64,000 nucleotides of DNA. It comes from Proteobacteria bacterium ST_bin14 (GTDB taxonomy: Bacteria; Pseudomonadota; Alphaproteobacteria; Sphingomonadales; Sphingomonadaceae). Positions 1 through 7,731 of the stretch are shown piece by piece. Positions within the stretch are counted from its first letter, which is position 1, and each line of letters opens with the position of its first letter. Under the pieces are notes generated by a model. That model was given only the letters and a program-made list of their open reading frames with translations, was not told where the DNA came from and ran no database searches. The DNA is taken from positions 1 to 64,000 of the forward strand of contig MSXR01000003.1 in NCBI GenBank assembly GCA_002083655.1, read 5' to 3'. The translations under genes and the position numbers were made by a program.

Positions 1-56
1 AACACCAACTGAGTTGATGACGATTCATATTTCAAGCACGATGCTCTAGCCGCGCA

Positions 57-824
57 TCAGCCGCGCATCGCGCCCGACATGGGCTCGGTCGTGACGGGAT
101 AGCCAATGCCTTCGGGGATGCACAACAGCGTCTCGGCACCGCGCGTCTCTACCCACGGCGTCACGGTGGTGACGGGATGGCTGCGGGCATGGTCCACTGC
201 GGCTGCAAAGCTGGCAAACTGGGCCAATCGCTCCAGATTACGCCGGGTGGGGAAAATGATGGTTGCGCGCCCGGCATCGGCATCATCAATCACACGTTGT
301 GCGCTCATCCAGAAAACGCGGCTATTCTCGGTCGCATCGACAATCGGTTCCGGCGCGCCGTGGGGCAATGCGGCCAGGAAAAACAGCGTATCGAAAATCC
401 GCATATTTGCGTGGGCGGGCAACCACCGCGCAAACGGCACCAGCGCTGCTGTATCCAGCGACAGGCCCAGCCCGGCCAGCAACGCCCCAAATGGCTCGCC
501 CGCATGCAGCCCCGAACGCAGTGCCGTCAGCTGCGCTGCATCCGGCATCGGCGCTAGCCCGACGGCAATCCCAGCTTCTTCGATTGTCTCGCGAATCGCC
601 GCGATGCGCGCGGCCCCATGCTCGTCATCGCCGATATGGATCGCTGCCAGCGCATAATCCTCTGGATCAATCCGCCCGCCGGGGAAAACCAAAGCACCGC
701 CTGCAAACACCATTGCCCGTGCCCGCTCAACGATCAGCAGATCGGGCGGGCCATCGGCGCGGTCGCGGAACAGGACAAGCGTGGCGGCAGGAATCGCTGG
801 GGGGAGCTGGGTATCATCGGCCAT
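57..824 (-). CDS. NUDIX hydrolase (CoA-diphosphatase / NUDT19-like group)
   Basis: Predicted hydrolase of nucleoside-diphosphate-X substrates, 255 aa and cytosolic (no signal peptide or membrane segment). A FPGG motif at residues 47-50 begins the Nudix box and RETIEEAGI at 78-86 supplies the catalytic REx2EE helix. The spacing between the two halves is longer than in a canonical MutT box, as in NUDT19-type enzymes, some of which act on CoA derivatives. The ATG at 824 follows only a weak purine stretch. The AI-2E permease gene ends 33 bases upstream on the same strand, so the two may be co-transcribed. Bases 1-56 downstream hold no gene. The family is secure; the substrate is not known. Confidence 0.85.
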   Translation of the reverse strand: MADDTQLPPAIPAATLVLFRDRADGPPDLLIVERARAMVFAGGALVFPGGRIDPEDYALAAIHIGDDEHGAARIAAIRETIEEAGIAVGLAPMPDAAQLTALRSGLHAGEPFGALLAGLGLSLDTAALVPFARWLPAHANMRIFDTLFFLAALPHGAPEPIVDATENSRVFWMSAQRVIDDADAGRATIIFPTRRNLERLAQFASFAAAVDHARSHPVTTVTPWVETRGAETLLCIPEGIGYPVTTEPMSGAMRG

Positions 825-857
825 AAAGTCGACCGTAGATCAGAACCGCGCCTGATC

Positions 858-1970
858 CTATGGTGCCTTTGGCCCGGGTGCATCGGTGGCAACGGGCTCT
901 TCGCCCAGTCCGCCGGCTTCAACCGGCGCTTGCGCGAAAATTTCCCACACCGCCATGAACAAGGCAGCGATCACGGGCCCCAGCACAAAGCCGTTAAAGC
1001 CCATCAGCTGGAACCCGCCCAGGGTCGAAATCAGCACGAGATAATCGGGCATCCGCGCCTCGCGACCCACCAAAATGGGGCGCACGACATTGTCCACGCT
1101 GCTGATGATGAAGAATCCGCACAGGAACAGCACCGCGGCTTCCCACATATTGCCGGTGGCGAGCAGATATGCCGATGCGGGCACCCACACAAACGCAGTG
1201 CCGATCGCTGGAAACAGCGAGAATATGCCCATCGCCACGCCCCATAACAGCGCGCCGCTGATGCCCAGCATCCAGAAAATCAGCCCCCCGATCAGGCCCT
1301 GCAGGATCGCGACGATCACGCTGCCCTTAATCGTCGCGCGCACCACCGCAACAAACCGGGTGACCAGCAAGGTGCGCTGTTCTGACGCGAGCGGCAGGCA
1401 CCGTTCAATCTTGCCGATCAGGACATTGCCGTCGCGCAACAGGAAAAACGTCAGGTAGAGCATGACACCCAGCGACAGGAAAAACCCCAGCGCGCTTTGC
1501 CCGACATTCAGCGCCTGACTGGCCAGTGTTTGAAAGCTGCTCGTGACGCCCTGGCCGATCTTGGCCTGGACAGCGGCGATATCGTTCAAGCCGCGCGCTG
1601 CCAGCCAGTCGCGTGCCATCTGGGGCAGATTGCGCTCCGCTTCAGTGAAGATGCGGCTCAGGTCGATCTCACCGCGCTGGAATTTGGCATAACCGGTTGA
1701 TGCTTCGTTGATCAGCGCGGCGCTCAGCAGCAGGGCGGGCACAATCACGACCGCAATAATCACCGTCAGCGTCATCATCGCGACCAGGCTGGGCCTGCCC
1801 GGCATGCGTTTTAACAGCCAATTATTGAATGGCGCGAACAGGATCGTCGCAATGACGCCCCACAGGATCGCTCCGATAAACGGCCCCACCAGCCAGGCAA
1901 ACGCCACCGATGCGCCAATCACCAGCAGCAGCAGGAACCCTTGTTCAAGCGGCGAACGCGTATCGCTCAT
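858..1970 (-). CDS. AI-2E family (PerM-type) transporter
   Basis: Integral membrane permease of the AI-2E/PerM family, 370 aa. It opens with two hydrophobic segments after a short polar leader (MSDTRSPLEQG), has a long polar middle region rich in charged residues, and then a block of closely spaced membrane segments, the family layout. Members include sodium/proton antiporters and proposed autoinducer exporters, so the cargo cannot be given. The frame stays open to 2270, but the upstream part is Pro/Gly/Ala-rich and not protein-like, so I take the ATG at 1970. That leaves a 291-base divergent promoter region shared with the oxidoreductase at 2262. No quorum-sensing genes are nearby. Confidence 0.85.
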   Translation of the reverse strand: MSDTRSPLEQGFLLLLVIGASVAFAWLVGPFIGAILWGVIATILFAPFNNWLLKRMPGRPSLVAMMTLTVIIAVVIVPALLLSAALINEASTGYAKFQRGEIDLSRIFTEAERNLPQMARDWLAARGLNDIAAVQAKIGQGVTSSFQTLASQALNVGQSALGFFLSLGVMLYLTFFLLRDGNVLIGKIERCLPLASEQRTLLVTRFVAVVRATIKGSVIVAILQGLIGGLIFWMLGISGALLWGVAMGIFSLFPAIGTAFVWVPASAYLLATGNMWEAAVLFLCGFFIISSVDNVVRPILVGREARMPDYLVLISTLGGFQLMGFNGFVLGPVIAALFMAVWEIFAQAPVEAGGLGEEPVATDAPGPKAP

Positions 1971-2261
1971 CACGCTGCTGCCTGCATCATTGCCAACGCC
2001 CTTGCCCACAGCACCGACGACGGGCGCAGTTGTGGTTGCGGGTGGCGGACCCCGGTCAGGGTGATTAGTGGGGGAAACATCATAAAGCGCCAATACGATG
2101 CGCATGCCCTGTGACGCAACACTGGCCGGGAACCGGGCAGGCCGGGCGCGGGCATCGCCATCACGGCTGCGCTCCTGTCGAAATTTGCCACCCGGCCCGG
2201 TTGCATTTTGCGCGGCTTTGCGCATACCGCCAATTCGAAAATCAAAACGCAGGAGAGCAAG

Positions 2262-3251
2262 ATGGCCCATGCATGGACGCTGAAATCACGCCCGAACGGC
2301 ACCCCAACGCAGGATAATTTTGCGCTGGTGGATATCGCAACGCCTTCGGTCGAGCCGGGCATGGTGCGGATCGCCAATCGCTGGCTGTCGGTTGATCCCT
2401 ATATGCGCGGCCGCATGAACGACGTGAAAAGCTACACGCCGCCCTTCGCGCTGGGTGAGGCGATGCAAGGCGGAGCCGTTGGCGAAGTTGTGGAGAGCGC
2501 GGCTGAAGGCTTTGCTGTGGGCGATATGGTGCTCCACATGGCGGGCTGGCGCGATGAGGCGGTGCTGCCTGCTGCACAGGTGCAGAAACTGCCGCCGCTT
2601 GGCGTCGACCCGCAGGCATTTCTGGGCCAGTTCGGCATGCCGGGGATGACCGCGTATTTTGGCCTGCTCGACGTGGCGAGCGCCAAGGCGGGTGATACCG
2701 TGTTCGTTTCGGCAGGCGCGGGTGCGGTGGGATCAACATTGGTCCAGATCGCAAAGGCCAAGGGCATGACCGTCATCGCATCGGCGGGCGGCGCAGATAA
2801 ATGCGCCTGGGTATCCTCGCTCGGGGCGGATCACGTTATCGACTATAAGGAAGGCGGCAGCCTGGTGAAAAAGCTGATGGCGGCCGCACCAAACGGCATC
2901 GATGTGTATTTCGACAATGTCGGCGGCGAGCATCTGGATGCGGCACTCGCGGTGGCGAATGAGCGCGCGCGGTTTGCCATTTGCGGGATGATCGACGTGT
3001 ATAACAGTGGTGCCGCGACTGAACTACGCTATGCCGCCCGCATCATCGGCGCGCGCATCCGCATTCAGGGCTTCATCGTCAGCGATTACATGGCGCGCGC
3101 AGCAGAGTTCTACACCGATATGGCGGGCATGCTGGCGGCGGGTAAGCTAACCCGCGAAGAAACGGTGCATGATGGCCTGGCGAGTATGCCCGACGCCTTT
3201 CTTGGTCTGTTTTCAGGCGGCAACAAGGGCAAGATGCTGGTGCGGGTCTAA
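2262..3251 (+). CDS. NADP-dependent oxidoreductase, zinc-independent MDR family (CurA/LTB4DH-like)
   Basis: Medium-chain reductase of 329 aa, in the group that reduces the double bond of enones with NADPH (leukotriene B4 12-hydroxydehydrogenase, curcumin reductase, 15-oxoprostaglandin reductase). Visible signatures are the N-terminal VDPYMRGRM, typical of this group, a Rossmann nucleotide site with AGAGAVGS near residue 150, and DVYFDNVGG further on. The zinc ligands of alcohol dehydrogenases are absent. The ATG at 2262 is set by an AGGAG at 2251-2255. Its stop codon directly abuts the stop codon of the convergent acetyltransferase. The substrate is unknown; a role in detoxifying reactive enals is the usual inference. 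Confidence 0.9.
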   Translation: MAHAWTLKSRPNGTPTQDNFALVDIATPSVEPGMVRIANRWLSVDPYMRGRMNDVKSYTPPFALGEAMQGGAVGEVVESAAEGFAVGDMVLHMAGWRDEAVLPAAQVQKLPPLGVDPQAFLGQFGMPGMTAYFGLLDVASAKAGDTVFVSAGAGAVGSTLVQIAKAKGMTVIASAGGADKCAWVSSLGADHVIDYKEGGSLVKKLMAAAPNGIDVYFDNVGGEHLDAALAVANERARFAICGMIDVYNSGAATELRYAARIIGARIRIQGFIVSDYMARAAEFYTDMAGMLAAGKLTREETVHDGLASMPDAFLGLFSGGNKGKMLVRV

Positions 3252-3881
3252 TCAGCTTGGGATTTGCGCGGTCGTCCATGGCGACCGCGCTGCCCAGCCC
3301 AGCTTTGTATACAGCGCGCGCCCCATCTCGGTTGCGGCAAGGATGCCGCGGCGGCCCCCGTTTTCTGCTGCCGCCGCACCCAGTGCCGTCATCACTGCCT
3401 TGCCAAGCCCGCGCCGCCGGTGCGCTTCGTCGACGATGATGCGATCGTGCAATGCGACGCCGTCGATGATGGTCAGCAGCCCGCGTGCTGCCTGCGCGCC
3501 GAACGGATCGATAATTTTTGCGGCTAGGACTTCGTCCTGCTCGGTCAGTATTAGGGTATAGCCATCGGCAAGCCCTGCCTGTGCCGTTGGCAAGCGGGCC
3601 AGCGTCATCATCGTACCGGTCTGTTCGACATGCCAGTGGCCGGGCAGCAGGGCGCGGACGATATCGGCGGCGATTGGCGCTTTCAGATGGACCAGCGGCA
3701 CGCTGATGCCTGCCGCAACCGCCGCCATCCCGTTGGGCGCTTGCGTGAACACATAGCGCTGATGTTGATCAGGCAAGCCCGCCTCAACACGCAGCACTGT
3801 GCCCTCGACAATGGGGGCTGGAACGCCGCGTGTTTTGCTCCAGCCGATGGCAAAGCGGACGATATCGTCGGACTCGATCAA
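3252..3881 (-). CDS. GNAT family N-acetyltransferase
   Basis: Acetyl-CoA-dependent acyltransferase of about 209 aa. The C-terminal half carries the GNAT acetyl-CoA loop (VDEAHRRRGLGKAVM) followed by the family's final strand and helix (ALYTKLGW). The N-terminal half is variable and gives no substrate. I chose the TTG at 3881 because its TTGA overlaps the stop of the upstream zinc-peptidase gene by four bases, a typical coupled arrangement. A GTG at 3944 would add 21 residues but overlap the peptidase gene by 67 bases. Neither start has a strong Shine-Dalgarno sequence, so the N-terminus is uncertain. Confidence 0.75.
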   Translation of the reverse strand: MIESDDIVRFAIGWSKTRGVPAPIVEGTVLRVEAGLPDQHQRYVFTQAPNGMAAVAAGISVPLVHLKAPIAADIVRALLPGHWHVEQTGTMMTLARLPTAQAGLADGYTLILTEQDEVLAAKIIDPFGAQAARGLLTIIDGVALHDRIIVDEAHRRRGLGKAVMTALGAAAAENGGRRGILAATEMGRALYTKLGWAARSPWTTAQIPS

Positions 3882-4801
3882 TTCGCGCCGCTGAACGTAT
3901 CGCACTGCGCCGGATCGCCGGTATCCAGCCCGCGCTTCAGCCACTTCATCCGATCGGCGGAACTGCCATGGGTGAAGCTGTCGGGCACCACGCGGCCCTG
4001 CGCCTCGCGCTGGAGCGTGTCGTCGCCGATTGCCTGTGCCGCCGTCAGCCCTTCCTCGACATCGCCGGGATCAAGCCGGGTGCGGTTGGCGGCACCCCAT
4101 ACGCCTGCAAAGCAATCCGCCTGCAGTTCAAGTTTTACTGACAGGGCGTTCCCCTCGGAGCGGCTTGCGCTCGATTGCGCGCGGCGGACCTGATCCGATG
4201 TGCCCAGCAGCGTCTGGATATGATGGCCAAATTCATGCGCCATCACGTAATTCGCCGCAAAATCACCCTTTGCCCCGAACCGGTTGGCGAGTTCATCGAA
4301 AAAGCTGGTGTCCAGGTAAATGCCGTTGTCGCTGGGGCAATAGAAAGGCCCCATCGCTGCCTGCGCCGCGCCGCAGCCCGATTGCCCCTGGCCACCGTAA
4401 AATTGCAGCGATGGTGCGCGGTATGGCTGGCCCGCCTGGGCGAACAGGGCTTTCCACGTTTTGTTGGCTGAGGTGAAAGCGTCGCATGCCGCTTCGCTAG
4501 CCGCATCAACCTTGCAGGCCCGTTGCGCCGCAGTCTGTCCACCCACCACCGATCCAGCAGGCGTTTGACCCACCTGGCCGGTTGGTACCAGCCCGCTACC
4601 CGATATCAACGGCAACCCGCCGCCCATAAAGAACACCACCGCCAACAGCACCGCCACGCCGCCGCAGCCAAATCGGCTGAATATCAGCGGCAGCAACCCC
4701 AGCAGCATGCCGCCACCGCCACCGCCGCCAAAACCCATGCCGCCGTCCCGCCCGCGCTGGTCGCCAACGTCAATATTGGGGTCAAAATCATCGAGCCGCA
4801 T
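3878..4801 (-). CDS. Neutral zinc metallopeptidase, YpfJ family (PF04228)
   Basis: Predicted membrane-anchored zinc peptidase of 307 aa. After a short polar N-terminus (RLDDFDPNIDVGDQRG) comes a glycine-rich linker and one hydrophobic segment around residues 33-62, then an extracytoplasmic domain with the zinc motif HEFGHH at 189-194. The start RLDDFDPN and the SYDP-like C-terminal region match the YpfJ/putative neutral zinc metallopeptidase family. The ATG at 4801 is preferred to the TTG two codons upstream. The acetyltransferase gene follows with a four-base overlap. The 158 bases to the divergent patatin gene should hold both promoters. Physiological substrates of the family are unknown. 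Confidence 0.88.
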   Translation of the reverse strand: MRLDDFDPNIDVGDQRGRDGGMGFGGGGGGGMLLGLLPLIFSRFGCGGVAVLLAVVFFMGGGLPLISGSGLVPTGQVGQTPAGSVVGGQTAAQRACKVDAASEAACDAFTSANKTWKALFAQAGQPYRAPSLQFYGGQGQSGCGAAQAAMGPFYCPSDNGIYLDTSFFDELANRFGAKGDFAANYVMAHEFGHHIQTLLGTSDQVRRAQSSASRSEGNALSVKLELQADCFAGVWGAANRTRLDPGDVEEGLTAAQAIGDDTLQREAQGRVVPDSFTHGSSADRMKWLKRGLDTGDPAQCDTFSGAN

Positions 4802-4959
4802 GGCCAAAGCCTTATCTGGTGATCGCGTGCACCCTGAATGCGTAATGCCGCCAGCGGTTGCAAGCAGCTAGCGCGATTTGCACCAATCGCGTGCGATCAC
4901 TGCGCCGGTCACCAAAGTGTCGTTGATTACTGCTGCAATGCGGCGCATTCCTGCATCCC

Positions 4960-6144
4960 ATGGCAGATCAACAGCATGAGACCGTCAATCGCCGCCGCCA
5001 CGCCGGCGCAATGCCGCTGCCTGATACAGTGGCGCTGGTGCTGCAGGGCGGCGGTGCCCTGGGCAGTTATCAGGCCGGTGTGATCGAAGGGATGCAGGCC
5101 GCCGGGATTGAGGTTGATTGGGTCGCCGGCATTTCGATCGGCGCGATCAACGCCGCCATTGTCGCGGGCAATCCGCCCGAACGCCGGGTCGAAAGGCTGA
5201 AGGCGTTTTGGGACAAGATGACGAGCAGCCTGCCGAGCTTTCCGATCTTTCCCAATGATATGGTGCGCGAATTCGTCCATGAATGGTCAGCCGGCATGGT
5301 GCTGGCGACGGGGGTGCCCGGATTTTTCACCCCCCGGCTGGTGCCGCCCAATTTCGCGCCGCCGGGCTCTGCGGGCGCGCTTAGCTATTATGATAGTGCC
5401 CCGTTGAAGGCGACGCTCGATTCGCTGATCGACTGGGATTTGGTGAATGACGGTCCGGTCCGGCTGTCGGTGGGCGCGGTGGATGTAATCAGCGGTAATT
5501 TCCGCTATTTCGACAGCGCGATTGAGCGGCTTGATGCGCGCCACATCATGGCATCCGGGGCGCTGCCGCCGGGGTTGCCGCCGATCGAGATTGACGGCAG
5601 CCTGTGGTGGGATGGCGGCCTTGTGTCCAATACCCCGCTCAGCCACGTGCTCGATCATCAGCGCGACGGTATGCTGGTGTTTCAGGTTGATCTGTTCTCC
5701 GCCGCGACGGAGGCACCGCGCACCATTATGGACGTGATGGCGCGTGAAAAGGAAATCCGATTTTCCAGCCGCACCCGGCAAGTGTCGGATCAGGTGATGA
5801 AATTGCGGCAGGAACGCGAAACCATACGCCGCCTGCTCGCCAAACTGCCTGCAGCCATGCATGACGATGCCGATGTGCAAGCGCTGGCAGCCGCTGCGGC
5901 GGAACAGCCCGTCAATCTCGTCCAGCTGATCTACCGCGCTAATGCTTGGGAAGGCGGGTCGCGCGATTTTGAATTTTCGGCCCGCACGATGCGGGAGCAT
6001 TGGGACGCAGGGCTGGCATCGACGAATCAGGCAATGAACAACGCCCAGCTGGTGACCGAAAACATCCTGACCGGCAAAAGTGCAGCATTTGATTTGTGCC
6101 CAAAGCGCGGGTTGAAGCGTTCTGGCCCTGAACTCGACTGTTAA
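4960..6144 (+). CDS. Patatin-like phospholipase with DUF3734 domain
   Basis: Ser-Asp dyad lipid acyl hydrolase of 394 aa. The patatin core shows the oxyanion GGGALGSY at 31-37, the nucleophile elbow GISIG with Ser59, and the dyad Asp in WWDGG at 216-220. The C-terminal third, with many basic residues, is the DUF3734 region. No signal peptide is seen. The next gene, 51 bases downstream on the same strand, is 3-hydroxybutyrate dehydrogenase, a pairing that suggests work on stored polyhydroxybutyrate or on lipid of its granule; this is inference. The stop codon lies in a 12-base tandem repeat that supplies two further in-frame TAA codons. Confidence 0.88.
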   Translation: MADQQHETVNRRRHAGAMPLPDTVALVLQGGGALGSYQAGVIEGMQAAGIEVDWVAGISIGAINAAIVAGNPPERRVERLKAFWDKMTSSLPSFPIFPNDMVREFVHEWSAGMVLATGVPGFFTPRLVPPNFAPPGSAGALSYYDSAPLKATLDSLIDWDLVNDGPVRLSVGAVDVISGNFRYFDSAIERLDARHIMASGALPPGLPPIEIDGSLWWDGGLVSNTPLSHVLDHQRDGMLVFQVDLFSAATEAPRTIMDVMAREKEIRFSSRTRQVSDQVMKLRQERETIRRLLAKLPAAMHDDADVQALAAAAAEQPVNLVQLIYRANAWEGGSRDFEFSARTMREHWDAGLASTNQAMNNAQLVTENILTGKSAAFDLCPKRGLKRSGPELDC

Positions 6145-6178
6145 CTCGACTGCTAACTCGACTGCTAACCCGATCGCG
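6131..6178 (+). repeat. 12-bp tandem repeat across the patatin stop codon
   Basis: Three tandem copies of AACTCGACTGYT (6131-6142, 6143-6154, 6155-6166) and a degenerate fourth copy (6167-6178). The unit is a multiple of three and each junction makes an in-frame TAA, so the patatin gene ends in up to three consecutive stop codons. The array ends 17 bases before the bdhA start codon. Confidence 0.85.
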
Positions 6179-6195
6179 ATACGGAGACGACAAAC

Positions 6196-6981
6196 ATGTT
6201 CCTGAAGGGCAAAACTGCGCTCATCACTGGCTCCACGTCGGGCATTGGGCTTGCCTATGCCAAGGCGTTCGCCGCGCAAGGGGCCAGCGTGATGATCAAC
6301 GGCTTTGGCGATGCCGCCGCCATTGAATCGGAACGCGCAGCACTGGAGGCGATCAGCGGTGCGGCGGCGTTATATGACGATGCTGACATGACCGATCCGG
6401 ACGCCATCGCCGCAATGGTCGCCCGCTGCAACGCAGAGCTTGGCGGGCCGGATATCGTCGTCAACAATGCCGGTATCCAGCATGTCAGCCCGATTGAGGA
6501 TTTCCCCGCCGATACGTTTGAAGCGATCATCAAGATCAACATGACGTCTGCGTGGTACCTGATTCGCGCTGCCGTGCCGCACATGAAGGCGCGTGGGTGG
6601 GGCCGGATCATCTCGACGGCGTCGGCACATTCGCTGGTCGCCAGTCCGAACAAATCGGCTTATGTCATGGCCAAACACGGTATTATTGGCCTGACCAAAA
6701 CGGTCGCGCTTGAAGTGGCAACGCATGGCATCACCGTCAACGCTATCAGCCCCGGCTATGTCTGGACCCCGCTGGTCGAAAAGCAGATTCCCGATACGAT
6801 GGCGACACGCGGGCTGACGCGCGATCAGGTGATCAACGATGTGCTGCTCGCGGCGCAGCCGACCAAGGAATTTGTGACATCGGAACAGGTGGCGGCGCTG
6901 GCGCTGTATCTTTGCCGGGATGAAGCAAAGGCGATAACCGGAACTAATCTGTCGATGGACGGCGGTTGGACAGCGGCATGA
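6196..6981 (+). CDS. bdhA: 3-hydroxybutyrate dehydrogenase
   Basis: Short-chain dehydrogenase that interconverts (R)-3-hydroxybutyrate and acetoacetate with NAD, the step after depolymerisation of polyhydroxybutyrate; 261 aa, cytosolic. It shows the cofactor motif TGSTSGIG near residues 11-18, NNAGIQH (the bdhA form of NNAG), the catalytic Ser in STASAHS and YVMAK carrying Tyr and Lys. The C-terminal AQPTKEFVTSEQVA and SMDGGWTAA are characteristic of the BdhA family. GGAGA at 6183 serves the ATG. It sits between the DUF3734 patatin and a lipoprotein gene that overlaps its stop by four bases, so the three form an operon. Confidence 0.92.
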   Translation: MFLKGKTALITGSTSGIGLAYAKAFAAQGASVMINGFGDAAAIESERAALEAISGAAALYDDADMTDPDAIAAMVARCNAELGGPDIVVNNAGIQHVSPIEDFPADTFEAIIKINMTSAWYLIRAAVPHMKARGWGRIISTASAHSLVASPNKSAYVMAKHGIIGLTKTVALEVATHGITVNAISPGYVWTPLVEKQIPDTMATRGLTRDQVINDVLLAAQPTKEFVTSEQVAALALYLCRDEAKAITGTNLSMDGGWTAA

Positions 6982-7634
6982 TGCGGCACCGACCGAGACA
7001 GACCGGGATGCTGCTACTTTTTGGCGGATCGCTGATGCTGGCCGCATGTGGCGGTCGTAATACAACATCGGCCCCTGCGAATGCGCCAACGGTGCCAGAA
7101 GTGCTGAATTGGCAATCGGTGGTAACCAAGGCGGATCGCTTGCGGCTGCGCAATTGGCGCGAGGCTTGGGCAACGGGGCTTGAACGGGCGCGCCAGAACG
7201 ATGCGCAAAAGTTAGCGGCCGAGGGCGCATTGTTTGATGCAGACCATTCTCTGCCAGGCGCCGTGCCGCCGCCGGGCAAGTATCGCTGCCGTGTTTTCAA
7301 GCTTGGTGCGCAAGGCACCGCAATGGCCGAGTTCACCAGCGCGCCGGGTACGGATTGTTCGGTTGATCAGAATGGCGGCGTGTCGCGTTTTTACAAAAGA
7401 AATGGTCCGCAACGCGCCGTTGGCACTATATTTGACGGCAATAATGGCCGAGCGATTTTTCTCGGCACGCTTCAGTTGGGCGATGAAGGGCGTGCAATGG
7501 ATTATGGCCGCGATACGGCGCGGGATTTGGCTGGATATGTCGACCGGATTGGCGACAGGCGATGGCGGATCCTTTTGCCCTATCCCCGGTTTGAGTCGGT
7601 TGTCGAGGTGGTTGAACTGATCCCCGCGCCTTAG
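6978..7634 (+). CDS. DUF4893-type lipoprotein
   Basis: Predicted lipoprotein of 218 aa. The ATG at 6978 overlaps the bdhA stop (ATGA), so the two are translationally coupled. A basic start (MMRHRPRQTG) leads into a hydrophobic segment and the lipobox LAAC, then an Asn/Thr/Ala/Pro-rich linker. The mature part, with NWREAWATGLERAR and GKYRCRVFKLG, resembles DUF4893 proteins of sphingomonads, whose function is unknown. It probably sits on the periplasmic side of an envelope membrane. Its link to hydroxybutyrate metabolism rests only on operon position. Confidence 0.8.
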   Translation: MMRHRPRQTGMLLLFGGSLMLAACGGRNTTSAPANAPTVPEVLNWQSVVTKADRLRLRNWREAWATGLERARQNDAQKLAAEGALFDADHSLPGAVPPPGKYRCRVFKLGAQGTAMAEFTSAPGTDCSVDQNGGVSRFYKRNGPQRAVGTIFDGNNGRAIFLGTLQLGDEGRAMDYGRDTARDLAGYVDRIGDRRWRILLPYPRFESVVEVVELIPAP

Positions 7635-7670
7635 GGGCTGGGCACCATTGCTTGTGATGTCCGCTGCAAA

Positions 7671-7689
7671 GTTGTAAATCTTTCACAAC
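7671..7689. promoter_or_regulatory. Imperfect dyad upstream of the ScfR-like regulator
   Basis: GTTGTAAATCTTTCACAAC is a near-palindrome 43 bases upstream of the regulator's start, next to a TGCAAA at 7665-7670. ScfR/RamB-type regulators are known to use TTTGCAAA-like boxes, so this could be an autoregulatory operator. It is only a sequence resemblance. Confidence 0.3.
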
Positions 7690-7731
7690 CCTGCCAGCGA
7701 TTATGCGGTGGGCGCGTGGAGACGGGGCGGC

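Noticed and set aside
858..2270. A 470-residue AI-2E protein starting at 2270
   Set aside because: The first 100 codons are low-complexity and would overlap the start of the divergent oxidoreductase; the ATG at 1970 fits the family.
5287..6279. Long open frame antisense to the patatin gene (330 codons)
   Set aside because: It mirrors a strongly supported gene, has Arg/Gln/His-rich composition typical of antisense high-GC frames, and shows no start signal or family motif.
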